A model generated the notes under the pieces. The model was given only the letters and a program-made list of their open reading frames with translations. It made no database searches and was not told the origin of the DNA. DNA of 64,000 nucleotides from Paractinoplanes aksuensis. GTDB lineage: Bacteria > Actinomycetota > Actinomycetes > Mycobacteriales > Micromonosporaceae. The position numbers and the translations under genes are program-made. Each line of letters opens with the position of its first letter. Positions within the stretch are counted from its first letter, which is position 1. Of the stretch, positions 50,319 through 58,880 are shown one piece after another. Location: assembly GCF_024137025.1 (NCBI RefSeq), contig NZ_JAMYJR010000027.1, forward strand, positions 186,001 through 250,000. Reading direction: 5' to 3'.

Positions 50319-51815
50319 ATGAGTGATTCCGGCCTGTTCGCACCGCCGGCCCGCACGGCCCCGGAGCCGGACTACTTCGCCGACCTGCAGCTCGATCAGC
50401 TCGTCGACGCCGTCGTGGCCGGCCGGGAGCGACCGGACCTCGTACCGGCCTTCCGTGTCCGACTGACCGACGGTCCGACAATCAGACAACGGCAGGAGGT
50501 CGTCGCCGATCTGGCCGACCCGCGCCTGCGGGCCGCGCTGCGCACGTTCTGTGACGACCGCGCCCGCTGCACCCGGCAGTTCGAGCGGGCCGACCGCACC
50601 CGGCACCGGCCGCGAGCCCGGCGGACCCGGCTGGCCGCCGTGGTGTCGTACGTCCAAGTCATCAACGACGTCACTGATGCGCTCGCGAACGCGGCGCCGG
50701 CCTCGACCGGGCTGCGGGACTGGCTGACCTGGCTCGAGGCGTACCGGGCCGGACCGGACTTCGCCGAGCTGGCCCGGGAGGCGACCGCGCTGCGGGCCGA
50801 GCTCGACGAGATCCACTACACCCTGGCCATCTCGGGCGCCGAGGTCACCGCCGCCCCCTTCGCCGGGCAGGACGACCTGAGCGCCGCCGTCCGGGCCACC
50901 TTCGACCGGTTCCGCGCCGATGACGTCGAGCCGTACCGGTTCGAGCTGCGGGCCGGGATCGAGATGGAGCAGATGGACGACGCCGTGCTCGACCTGGTCG
51001 TGCAGCTGGCGCCCGACGTGTTCGACCGGGTCGGCCGCTTCCTGGACGCCCACCCCACGGTCGAGCCCGCGGTGATCGCCGAGGTCGAGCGCGAGCTGCA
51101 GTTCGTCCTGGCCTGGCTCGACTTCATCGCGCCGCTGCAAGCGGCGGGCCTGCCGTTCACCCGCCCCGAGCTGGGCCAGGACGGCCGGCTCGAGGCCCTC
51201 GGCACGTTCGACGTCCTGCTCGCGCACAGCCTGGTCGCGGCCGGGCAGCAGCCGGCCACGAACGACGCCGTCCTGGGTGACGGCGAGCGGATGCTGGTCA
51301 TCACCGGCCCCAACCAGGGCGGCAAGACCACCTTCGCCCGTACGGTCGGTCAGCTCTACCATCTGGCCGCGCTCGGCCTGCCCGTCCCCGGCCGCGCGGT
51401 GACCCTGCACGCGCCGGACGCGATCCTGACCCACTTCGAGCGCGGCGACCGGGCCGGCGACCTGACCAGCCGGCTCGAGGACGAGGTGGAGAGGGTGGCC
51501 GGACTGCTGACCCGGGTCGGCCCGCGCTCGGTGGTGGTCCTGAACGAGATGTTCAGCTCGACCACCTGGGTCGACGCCCGCACGATGAACACCGACGTGC
51601 TGCGGGCCGTTCTGGACGCGGACGCGACGGCCGTGTGTGTCACGTTCATCGACGAGCTGTCCCGGCTCGATCCGCGGATCGTCTCGCTGGTCGCCGACCG
51701 GGACTTCCGGGTCGTGCGGGCCCGGGCCGACGGCGAGGCTCATGCGGTCGCGCTCGCCGCGCGGTACGGCCTGACCCGCGGCCAGCTCCGCACTCGGATC
51801 GAGGCGCACGCGTGA
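50319..51815 (+). CDS. MutS-like ATPase, first of a pair
   Basis: The product is 498 residues. The C-terminal third is a MutS-family ABC ATPase: Walker A ITGPNQGGKTTFARTVG, signature region around GDLTSRLEDEVERV, Walker B SVVVLNEMFSSTT, and a TFIDELSRLD switch. The N-terminal part is helical, like the MutS core/lever. The mismatch-recognition and connector domains of MutS are absent, as in the small MutS homologues of unknown role. The stop overlaps the GTG of a second MutS-like gene, which suggests a heterodimer. Confidence 0.85.
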   Translation: MSDSGLFAPPARTAPEPDYFADLQLDQLVDAVVAGRERPDLVPAFRVRLTDGPTIRQRQEVVADLADPRLRAALRTFCDDRARCTRQFERADRTRHRPRARRTRLAAVVSYVQVINDVTDALANAAPASTGLRDWLTWLEAYRAGPDFAELAREATALRAELDEIHYTLAISGAEVTAAPFAGQDDLSAAVRATFDRFRADDVEPYRFELRAGIEMEQMDDAVLDLVVQLAPDVFDRVGRFLDAHPTVEPAVIAEVERELQFVLAWLDFIAPLQAAGLPFTRPELGQDGRLEALGTFDVLLAHSLVAAGQQPATNDAVLGDGERMLVITGPNQGGKTTFARTVGQLYHLAALGLPVPGRAVTLHAPDAILTHFERGDRAGDLTSRLEDEVERVAGLLTRVGPRSVVVLNEMFSSTTWVDARTMNTDVLRAVLDADATAVCVTFIDELSRLDPRIVSLVADRDFRVVRARADGEAHAVALAARYGLTRGQLRTRIEAHA

Positions 51816-53263
51816 GGCCGGGACTGCTGTTCGCCGAGCCGCCGGCGCCGGCCCCGCACGCCGAGCAGGTGGCCGCGGATCTCGGGCTGCCGGCTGTGAT
51901 CGACGCGATGGCCGACGGCGAGGAGCTGATCGCCGAGACGGCCCGGGCCGTGCTGCTGTCGGTTCCGCCGTCACCCGAACAGGTCGCCCGCCGGCAGGGT
52001 GTGCTCACCGACTTCCTGAACGAACCCGATTTCGCCCGGGAGCTGTACGACGTCGCCGAGCGGGCTCACCAGGCCGAGCGTGACGCGGGCCGGACCGTCT
52101 TCGTCGACACTCCGGAGGCGCTGCTCAAGAAGTCGGTCACGGCGCTGACGGCGTTCGTGCAGCTGCTGCGGGAGCTGCGCCGGGTGACCGAGCGGTATCG
52201 GCCCCGCGTCTCGTCGGCCGGGGTGACGCAGTTCTGCACCTTGGTCGGCGAGCAGTTCGACGAGGCGTATCTGGAATCGGCCACGGCCTGCCTCGACCGG
52301 CTCGTCGTCCGGGGTGACCTGTTGGTGTCGGCCCGGCTCGGTGCGGCGTTCGTGATGCGCGAACCGCACCGGCAGGCGCGCTCGCTGTTCCGGCGCGGCG
52401 GGCGGACCAACCAGCCGAGCGCCACGTACAAGGTGCCGGCCGGGGACGAGGGTGGTCACCGGGCGCTCGGTTCGTTGCGCGATCAGGCCCTGGCCGGGCT
52501 GGCCGAGGACACGATCCTGGCCGCGCGGCAGGTGCTGGCGTTCTTCACCGCGCTGCGGGCCGAGAGCGCCTTCTATCGCGGCTGCCTCAACCTGCGCCGG
52601 GCTCTCCGCGAGCGCGGCGCGACGGTCGTGCTTCCGGTCGTACGGGAAGGAACTTCGGGGGAATTCAACGCGCGCGGCCTGTACGACCCGGGTCTGCAGT
52701 TGCGCCTCGACCACCCGGCCGCCGCCAACGACCTCGACGCCGGCAGCGCCACCCTGATCATGGTCACCGGGGCCAACCGCGGCGGGAAGTCGACCTTTCT
52801 GCGCAGTCTCGGCCTGGCCCAGCTGATGGCCGCGGCCGGGATGTTCGTGGCCGCCACAACCTTCACCGCTCCGGCCCGCAGTGGCGTCTTCACCCACTTC
52901 GCCCAGGACGAGGACACCACGCGGACCAGCGGCAAGTTCGACGAGGAACTGCGCCGCATGTCGAGGATCGCCGACGCTGTGGCGCCGCACGCGCTGCTGC
53001 TGCTCAACGAGTCGTTCCAGTCGACCAACGAGCGCGAGGGGTCGGACATCGCCCGCCACATCCTCGACGCCATGACCGGGGCGGGGGTGACCGTCGTGTT
53101 CGTCACCCACCTGCACGCGCTCGCGGACGGCTGTTTCGCCGACCGTGACCGCTTTCCCGCCGTGTTCCTGCGGGCCGACCGCGACCGCTCCTTCCAGCTG
53201 CGCGAGGCCCCGCCCGAGGCCTCCAGCCACGGCGCCGACCTGTGGAAACAGCGGATCCGGTAA
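51812..53263 (+). CDS. MutS-like ATPase, second of a pair
   Basis: This 483-residue protein starts at a GTG overlapping the first MutS-like gene (GTGA). Walker A is MVTGANRGGKSTFLRSLG, the signature-like loop is DEDTTRTSGKFDEEL, Walker B is LLLLNESFQSTNEREG, and the switch histidines are in VTHLHALAD. It lacks the mismatch-binding domain. The partner has a different switch region (TFIDEL versus THLHAL), which supports two non-equivalent ATPase sites in one complex. The biological role is not established to my knowledge. The substrate could be branched or damaged nucleic acid. Confidence 0.85.
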   Translation: MRPGLLFAEPPAPAPHAEQVAADLGLPAVIDAMADGEELIAETARAVLLSVPPSPEQVARRQGVLTDFLNEPDFARELYDVAERAHQAERDAGRTVFVDTPEALLKKSVTALTAFVQLLRELRRVTERYRPRVSSAGVTQFCTLVGEQFDEAYLESATACLDRLVVRGDLLVSARLGAAFVMREPHRQARSLFRRGGRTNQPSATYKVPAGDEGGHRALGSLRDQALAGLAEDTILAARQVLAFFTALRAESAFYRGCLNLRRALRERGATVVLPVVREGTSGEFNARGLYDPGLQLRLDHPAAANDLDAGSATLIMVTGANRGGKSTFLRSLGLAQLMAAAGMFVAATTFTAPARSGVFTHFAQDEDTTRTSGKFDEELRRMSRIADAVAPHALLLLNESFQSTNEREGSDIARHILDAMTGAGVTVVFVTHLHALADGCFADRDRFPAVFLRADRDRSFQLREAPPEASSHGADLWKQRIR

Positions 53264-53330
53264 GTTAGATCGCGGTGTGCCGGGAAGTCTGGTCGGCGAT
53301 GGCTTTGTCGTGCCTCGCTGAAGGAGCCCC

Positions 53331-54635
53331 GTGACCGGAACACCCCGCCACCACCTGTTCGGCCGCGGCAGCTGGCCCGAGGTCAGCCGCATCGCCAACA
53401 TCCTGCGAGCCGAGACCGTCGGGGGCGCGCTCCTGCTGGGTGCGGCCGTCCTCGCGCTGATCTGGGCCAACTCGCCGTGGTCGTCGGGTTATCAGGACCT
53501 GCTCGCGATCGAGGTCGGCCCGGCCGCCTGGCATCTCGACCTGACGCTGGCCCAGTGGGCGGCCGACGGGCTGCTGGCGATCTTCTTCTTCGTGGCCGGC
53601 CTGGAGCTCAAGCGCGAGTTCGTCGCGGGCGACCTACGGGATCCGCGCCGGGCCGCGCTACCGGTGGCCGCCGCGGTCGGTGGCATGGCCGCACCCGCGC
53701 TGATCTACACCGCCGTCAACGCCACGGCCGCGGGCGGGGCCCTGGCCGGCTGGGCCGTGCCGACCGCCACCGACATCGCGTTCGCGCTGGCCGTCCTGGC
53801 CGTGATCTCGACCCACCTGCCCTCGGCCCTGCGGACGTTCCTGCTCACCCTGGCCGTGGTCGACGACCTGCTGGCCATCCTGATCATCGCGATCTTCTAC
53901 ACCAGCTCCCTGCAGGTGTTGCCGCTGGTGGCGGCACTCGTACCGCTCGGGTTGTTCGCGGTGCTGGTGCAGCGGCGGGTCCACTCGTGGTGGGTGCTGC
54001 TGCCCCTGGCCGCGGCGACGTGGACGCTGGTGCACGCGTCCGGCGTCCACGCCACCGTGGCCGGGGTCCTGCTCGGCTTCATGGTGCCGGTGCTCCGCCG
54101 CGACGGCGAGGCCGGCCCGGGCCTCGCCGAGCATTTCGAGCACCGGTGGCGCCCCATTTCGGCCGGGTTCGCCGTGCCGGTCTTCGCCTTCTTCGCCGCC
54201 GGGGTGTCGGTGGCCGGGGCGGGCGGGCTCGGCGAGACACTGCGGGACCCGGTCACCATCGGCATCGTGCTCGGCCTGGTCGTCGGCAAATGTGTCGGCG
54301 TGCTCGGCACGACCTGGCTGGTGCAGCGGTTCACCCGGGCCACCCTCGGCAACGTCAGCTGGTGGGACGTCCTCGGCGTGGCCCTGCTGGCCGGGATCGG
54401 GTTCACCGTGTCGCTGCTGATCGGTGAGCTCGCCTTCGGGGCCGGCAGTGAGAAGGACGAGCACGCCCGCCTCGGCATCCTCATCGGGTCGCTGATCTCG
54501 GCGCTGCTGGCCATGGTGGTGCTGCGGGCCCGCAACCGCCACTACAAGCGGATCCGTGAGGAGGAGGAACGCGACAGCGATGCCGACGGCATCCCCGACC
54601 CGTGGGACCCCACCCCGTACGGGCCTACTTCTTGA
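53331..54635 (+). CDS. nhaA: Na+/H+ antiporter NhaA
   Basis: This 434-residue protein with about twelve helices contains the NhaA signatures: ATDIAFALAVLAV, the ion-binding aspartate pair in LAVVDDLLAILIIAIFYT, and GIGFTVSLLIGELAFG. It exchanges sodium for protons in the cytoplasmic membrane. AAGGAG lies just before the GTG start. An extra cytoplasmic tail carries an acidic run ending in DSDADGIPDPWD, which resembles a thrombospondin type 3 calcium loop. The 3' end overlaps the convergent DsbA-family gene by 11 bases. Confidence 0.93.
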   Translation: MTGTPRHHLFGRGSWPEVSRIANILRAETVGGALLLGAAVLALIWANSPWSSGYQDLLAIEVGPAAWHLDLTLAQWAADGLLAIFFFVAGLELKREFVAGDLRDPRRAALPVAAAVGGMAAPALIYTAVNATAAGGALAGWAVPTATDIAFALAVLAVISTHLPSALRTFLLTLAVVDDLLAILIIAIFYTSSLQVLPLVAALVPLGLFAVLVQRRVHSWWVLLPLAAATWTLVHASGVHATVAGVLLGFMVPVLRRDGEAGPGLAEHFEHRWRPISAGFAVPVFAFFAAGVSVAGAGGLGETLRDPVTIGIVLGLVVGKCVGVLGTTWLVQRFTRATLGNVSWWDVLGVALLAGIGFTVSLLIGELAFGAGSEKDEHARLGILIGSLISALLAMVVLRARNRHYKRIREEEERDSDADGIPDPWDPTPYGPTS

Positions 54636-55341
54636 GGCGGCGGCTTCCGGCGTGCCAGTCCTCGACCTTGCCGGTCCCGTCGGTCGTGACGCCGAACGAC
54701 GGCAGCTGGGGCTGCTCGCGCAGGCTGCGCTTGAGCTCGGCGAACCCCGGGAACCGGGCCAGCCCGACGACGTGGTCCCACAACTCCGCGGCCTGCTCCT
54801 CGTCCGGCAGCCGGCTGATCACCGGGCCGAAGAACGCGACCCCGTGCGGCGGCTCGAAGTGCACGATCGGCGTGCCCACGTCCTTGCCGGTCAACGCCAG
54901 CGCCTCGTCCGACTCGGCCTGGATCTCGGCGTCCCGCGACGTGTCGTCGAGATGCTCGACCAACGTCGCCGGCAGCCCGGCCTCGGCCAGCGAACTTGCC
55001 GCCAGCTCCGGCGTACCCTGCCAGCCCGGCTCGCGGCCCGCGTCGGGCCCGGATTCGAGAATCCGGGCCCCGAATGCGGCGTACAACGGTCCGATCGCCT
55101 CGCGACCGTGCTGCTCACGGACGGCCGAGGCCATGCGCAGCAGCCGCAGCCCTGCCGTGTGCTGAGCCTCGTACTCCGGCGGGAAGTGGCTGTCGTAGTC
55201 GATGTGCGCGTTGATCAGGCGCAGCGAGATGAACCGCCAGTCGACGCTGTAGTCGCGCTGCCGCTGGACGATCCGGATCCATTTGCTGGTCATCCAGGCG
55301 AACGGGCAGATCGGATCGAAGTAGAAGTTGATGTCAGTCAT
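54625..55341 (-). CDS. DsbA-family protein, Rv2466c-like mycothiol-dependent reductase
   Basis: This 238-residue thioredoxin-fold protein has a helical insertion. The active site near the N-terminus reads FDPICPFAWMTS, so the CPxC-type pair is reduced to one cysteine. The cis-proline region is GTPIVHFEPPHGVAFFGPV. Members of the Rv2466c group reduce nitro compounds with mycothiol, and close relatives are glutathione-type isomerases. The ATG at 55341 begins MTDINFYFDP, and the upstream in-frame sequence is not protein-like. It overlaps the end of the deleted flavoprotein remnant by 8 bases and may be cotranscribed with the MFS gene. Confidence 0.82.
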   Translation of the reverse strand: MTDINFYFDPICPFAWMTSKWIRIVQRQRDYSVDWRFISLRLINAHIDYDSHFPPEYEAQHTAGLRLLRMASAVREQHGREAIGPLYAAFGARILESGPDAGREPGWQGTPELAASSLAEAGLPATLVEHLDDTSRDAEIQAESDEALALTGKDVGTPIVHFEPPHGVAFFGPVISRLPDEEQAAELWDHVVGLARFPGFAELKRSLREQPQLPSFGVTTDGTGKVEDWHAGSRRLKK

Positions 55342-55859
55342 AGTGGAACCCTCTCTCCTCGAGCAGGAAGTACGGCCACCGCCGCAGGTGGTTGATGAGG
55401 CGCTCACTCAGCCCGCCACTGCGCAGGAACTGCGCCGTCACCGGCAACTTCGGGCTTTCGTAGGCCGGGTCGGCCCGCACCCGCTCGGGAAAGTTCCGCC
55501 GCAGGATGCCGGCCCGCCCGATCAGGACGAAGTCACAGCCCTCGTCGATCATCTGCCCGGCCCGCCGCGCGCTCGTGATTTTCCCACCACCACGCGTACG
55601 CCCGCCCGGGCTCGTGGGCGTCGCTGTGGATGCCCAGTTGCCGCTCGTACGCGATGCCGCCGGCCTCGACGGTGGTGGCGCCGGTCTGCACCAGCGCGTA
55701 GCCACCGCGGGCGACCTGGCTCATCCAGTCCAGATCGTATTCCGACGCGGAGCCGTCGTGATCACTCTGCTGATTGACCAGCGGGGCCAGCATGAAGCGA
55801 TTCCTCATCGCCGGGCCGTGCAACAGGGTCAGCGGTTCGAACAGGTCTTGAACTGACAT
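55334..55859 (-). pseudogene. Old yellow enzyme remnant with internal deletion
   Basis: The first about 90 residues from ATG 55859 are a normal NADH:flavin oxidoreductase N-terminus (LFEPLTLLHGPAMRNRFMLAPLVNQ, GGYALVQTGATTVEAGG, GIHSDAHEPG). Near 55600 the sequence jumps, in another frame, to the C-terminal part (GGGKITSARRAGQMIDEG, FVLIGRAGILRRNFPERV to HLRRWPYFLLEERGFHYD). About 200 residues of barrel, including most FMN and substrate contacts, are missing. It lies 5 bases after the MFS gene and once formed an operon with it. Confidence 0.8.
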
Positions 55860-55864
55860 GACGA

Positions 55865-57247
55865 TCAGGCGCCGATCCGGCGGCCGGGCGTGAGCAGCGG
55901 GACCAGGTTCAGCACCAGCCCGGCCGCCGCGACCGCGGTGACCGTGATCAGCCCGGGCCGGAAGCTGGTGAAGCTGCCGGTCGCGGTGGCCGTGGCGACC
56001 AGCGTGCTGACCACGGCCAGCACCATGGCCGTCCCGACCTGGCCGCTGGTCTGCACGAGCCCCGAGGCGAGCCCTTGCTCGTGGTCGGCGACGCCGTCGG
56101 TGGCCTGGGTGATGATGGTGCCGTAACCGAAGGCGAACGCGGCCCCGTTGAGCAGCATCGTCGGCAGCATCTGGACCAGGTAGTGGGGGTCGCTGCCCGC
56201 CGTGACCAGGATCCACAGGTAGCTGAGGGTCAGCAGCGCCATCGAGATCGCGATCAGCCGGCCGGTGCCCCACGAACTCACGAGCTTTCCCACGTACGGG
56301 GATCCGAACACGACGACCAGGCCGAGCGGCAGGATGGCCAGGGCGACCTTGAGTGGCGACCAGCCCAGAACGTCCTGCAGGTAGAGCGTCATGATGAACT
56401 GGAAACTGACGTACGAGCCCATCAGCACGACGAGACTGACGTTGGCCCGCACGATCGATCCCGTACGCAGAATGCCGAGACGCACCAGCGGGTGCCGGAC
56501 GCGATTCTCGATGACCACGAACGCGGCCAGCAGCGCCGCGGCCGGGATCAGCAGCCCCCAGGTGGTCGTGACCACCGCGTACACGGTGAGCAGCATGCCC
56601 GCGGTGAGCGTGACGGCGCCGCCCAGGTCCTGACCGCCCGAGCTCGGGGGCCGGTCGCGGGCGATCAGCAGCATGCCACCGATCAGCGCGGCCAGGGCAA
56701 GCGGCACCGGCACCAGGAAGTTCCAGCGCCAGCCGAGGTTGGTCAGCACCCCACCCAGGATCAGGCCGGACGAGAAGCCGCTGGCGCTGAACGCGGTGAA
56801 GATGGCCAGCGCCTTGTTGCGGGCCGGGCCCTCGGGGAACGTGGTGGTCAGGATCGACAGGGCGGTCGGCGCGGTGAACGCGGCGGCCAGGCCCATGATG
56901 AAGCGGGTGGCGATCAGCAGGCCACCGTCGTCGACCAGGCCGCCGATCAGCGACGCGACGGTGAAGACGGCCACCGCGACCAGGAAGACCCGGCGCCGGC
57001 CGAGCAGGTCGGCGGTGCGGCCGCCGAGCAGCAGCAGGCCGCCGAAGCCGAGCACATAGCCGTTGACCACCCACTGCAGCGAGGTCGTGGACAGGCCCAG
57101 CTCGGCGCCGATGGACGGCAGGGCCACGCCGATGTTGGAGATGTCGAGCCCGTCGAGGAAGACGACGATGCACAGCACCGCGAGGACTCCCCATAAGCGC
57201 GACGACCAGCGGAGCGGGACCGGCGTACCGGTTTCAGTCATTGACAT
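55865..57247 (-). CDS. MFS exporter, 14-helix DHA2 type
   Basis: This 460-residue protein has about 14 membrane segments and DHA2 motifs (FLDGLDISNIGVALPSIG, LLLLGGRTADLLGRRRVF). It probably exports a toxic compound in exchange for protons. It is divergent from a MarR regulator, with two matching palindromes between, and was followed by an old yellow enzyme now deleted internally. This suggests a former stress or detoxification operon induced when MarR binds its ligand. Confidence 0.9.
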   Translation of the reverse strand: MSMTETGTPVPLRWSSRLWGVLAVLCIVVFLDGLDISNIGVALPSIGAELGLSTTSLQWVVNGYVLGFGGLLLLGGRTADLLGRRRVFLVAVAVFTVASLIGGLVDDGGLLIATRFIMGLAAAFTAPTALSILTTTFPEGPARNKALAIFTAFSASGFSSGLILGGVLTNLGWRWNFLVPVPLALAALIGGMLLIARDRPPSSGGQDLGGAVTLTAGMLLTVYAVVTTTWGLLIPAAALLAAFVVIENRVRHPLVRLGILRTGSIVRANVSLVVLMGSYVSFQFIMTLYLQDVLGWSPLKVALAILPLGLVVVFGSPYVGKLVSSWGTGRLIAISMALLTLSYLWILVTAGSDPHYLVQMLPTMLLNGAAFAFGYGTIITQATDGVADHEQGLASGLVQTSGQVGTAMVLAVVSTLVATATATGSFTSFRPGLITVTAVAAAGLVLNLVPLLTPGRRIGA

Positions 57248-57261
57248 GCCGAGGAAGTTAC

Positions 57262-57288
57262 ATGCGTACGCATTGAATGCACACGCAT
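57262..57288. promoter_or_regulatory. Two tandem 12-bp MarR-type palindromes
   Basis: ATGCGTACGCAT (57262-57273) is a perfect palindrome. ATGCACACGCAT (57277-57288) repeats it with two changes, 15 bases further on. Both lie between the MFS and MarR starts. Confidence 0.6.
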
Positions 57289-57335
57289 ATGAGTCGCACG
57301 CAACATTTTCGTGGGCATGGAGTCGGCGAGCTGGG

Positions 57336-57341
57336 TAGGAT
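57336..57341 (+). promoter_or_regulatory. Probable -10 element (TAGGAT) of the MarR gene
   Basis: TAGGAT ends 7 bases before the ATG at 57349, implying a leaderless transcript. It overlaps the alternative ATG at 57340 and so argues against that start. Confidence 0.5.
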
Positions 57342-57348
57342 GCTGGGC

Positions 57349-57768
57349 ATGGAGGCTGAGACTTGCCTGGTCGACCGGTGGCGGACCCTGTTGTCCAGCT
57401 ACAACGAGGTCGCGTCGCACCTCGAACGCGCGCTGCAAGAGGCGCACGGGCTCACGCTCAGTGATTTCGAGACGCTCGACCGCCTCTCCGAGGCCATGGA
57501 GCGGCCCCGCATGCAAGAGCTGGCCGCGGCGATGTATCTGAGCCAGTCCGCGCTGTCCCGCACCGTGGCCCGCCTCGAGAAGGGCGGCCTGGTCGAGCGC
57601 ATCCACTGCGTGGCCGACCGCCGCGGCGTCGTGGTCGAGCTCACCGAGGCCGGCCGGCAGCGGCACGGCGAGGCCCGCGCGACCCACCTGGCCGTGCTGG
57701 CCGAGCGGATGCGACCGGCCGATCTCCCCCGCCCCGTGACAGGGGAGATCGAAGCGCTGGCCGGCTAG
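57349..57768 (+). CDS. MarR-family regulator
   Basis: This 139-residue protein has a dimerisation helix (VDRWRTLLSSYNEVASHLERAL) and a winged helix-turn-helix (MQELAAAMYLSQSALSRTVARLEKGGLVER) with the wing CVADRRGVVVELT. It likely represses the divergent MFS gene and itself. The start at 57349 follows a good -10 by 7 bases. The end overlaps the opposite membrane-protein gene by 4 bases. Confidence 0.88.
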   Translation: MEAETCLVDRWRTLLSSYNEVASHLERALQEAHGLTLSDFETLDRLSEAMERPRMQELAAAMYLSQSALSRTVARLEKGGLVERIHCVADRRGVVVELTEAGRQRHGEARATHLAVLAERMRPADLPRPVTGEIEALAG

Positions 57769-58880
57769 GGCCCTACTACCGGGGTCCAGTCCGTGATGTC
57801 CTCGCAGGTGCCGATCGTCATGTTCTCGACCATCCGCACGACGTCGGCCTCGGGTATGGCCTGGCGGTCCTTGACCACGACGGTGATCGCGCACGAGCCG
57901 GCGTCGATCATCATCACGCTGCCGTCGCCGACGTTCATCGGACCGGCCTGACCCTCGGCGTACCAGGTCTTGTGCCCGTTGATGGGGCGCATCGGGCGCT
58001 GGGCGTAGTCCTCGCCCCAGGCCGTCATGATGCCTTCCATCGACAGCGCGGTGATGGTCAGCGGGGTCTCGTAAGGCAGGTCGAAGAACGGATCGGACTG
58101 CGGACCGGGCAGTTGAGCCGGGCCGCCGAACCCGACATGCGCCTCCACCCCGTACTCGGCCACGTCCCGGCTGCTGACGTAGCTGACCGGCAGATCACGC
58201 GGCACCCAGCCGAAATGCAGTGGGGTGCGCGCGGTACGGGGGGACGTCAGCCGCACGGCCTCGGCCAGCCGCAAGATGGACGCGCGACTGTTGGCCTCGT
58301 AGACGGTCACCCAGACCCCGGACGGGTCCTGCCAGCCCACGGCCGCGCCGACCCGCCACGCCGCACCGGGTCCGCCGTCCGGGCCGGACGACGCCGGCGC
58401 GGGCGGGTCCAGCCGATCCACATAGAAGCCCGGCCGGCCCTGCACCGTGACCGGCTCGCCGCGACGCAGCCGGGTCGGGTCGAACGTGCCCGGGTCGTGC
58501 GCCGCGACCGTGCCCCCGGCGCCGCCCCCGCCGTTCTTGAGCCCCCGCGCGAGGAGGAACTGCGTCTTGCCCAGCGTGCCGTGGAGCATGGTGAAGTGGA
58601 TGTCGTCGGGCGCCAGCTCCAACGTGAGCTGGGACGGCTCGCGGTAATAGGTCATCGGCCCGGCCGGGTTCGGCGGCGGCTCGGACGCGAACGACCGCAC
58701 CACCGACGGCACGCCCACCACCAGGCCCACGGCGACCACGGCCGCGGCGACCGCGCGGATCCGGTTGCGGCGGCGCAGGCGTACGGCCCCGGCCCGGGCC
58801 TGCTCGACCAGGCCGCTCGGGTCCGGAGCGAGCCCGGCGCGCTGCTCGAGAGTGCTCTTGAGCTCGTCGAGGCTCGTCAC
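57765..58880 (-). CDS. Single-pass membrane partner of the second SigE-type sigma factor
   Basis: The product is 371 residues. A short cytoplasmic N-terminus (LDELKSTLEQRAGLAPD) is followed by an arginine-rich stop and one helix at about 43-62 (AVAAAVVAVGLVVGVPSVV). About 300 external residues follow with two cysteines near the end (GSCAITV, GTCEDITD). It has the same layout as the protein at 10848. The start overlaps the sigma-factor stop by 4 bases. An anti-sigma or signal-input role is likely from position but not shown by any motif. Confidence 0.75.
   Translation of the reverse strand: MTSLDELKSTLEQRAGLAPDPSGLVEQARAGAVRLRRRNRIRAVAAAVVAVGLVVGVPSVVRSFASEPPPNPAGPMTYYREPSQLTLELAPDDIHFTMLHGTLGKTQFLLARGLKNGGGGAGGTVAAHDPGTFDPTRLRRGEPVTVQGRPGFYVDRLDPPAPASSGPDGGPGAAWRVGAAVGWQDPSGVWVTVYEANSRASILRLAEAVRLTSPRTARTPLHFGWVPRDLPVSYVSSRDVAEYGVEAHVGFGGPAQLPGPQSDPFFDLPYETPLTITALSMEGIMTAWGEDYAQRPMRPINGHKTWYAEGQAGPMNVGDGSVMMIDAGSCAITVVVKDRQAIPEADVVRMVENMTIGTCEDITDWTPVVGP

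Noticed and set aside
47437..50322. 961-residue open frame on the plus strand
   Set aside because: It is antisense to the GAF-MCP and propeller genes, has no domain, and is biased in composition. Both minus-strand genes have clear motifs.
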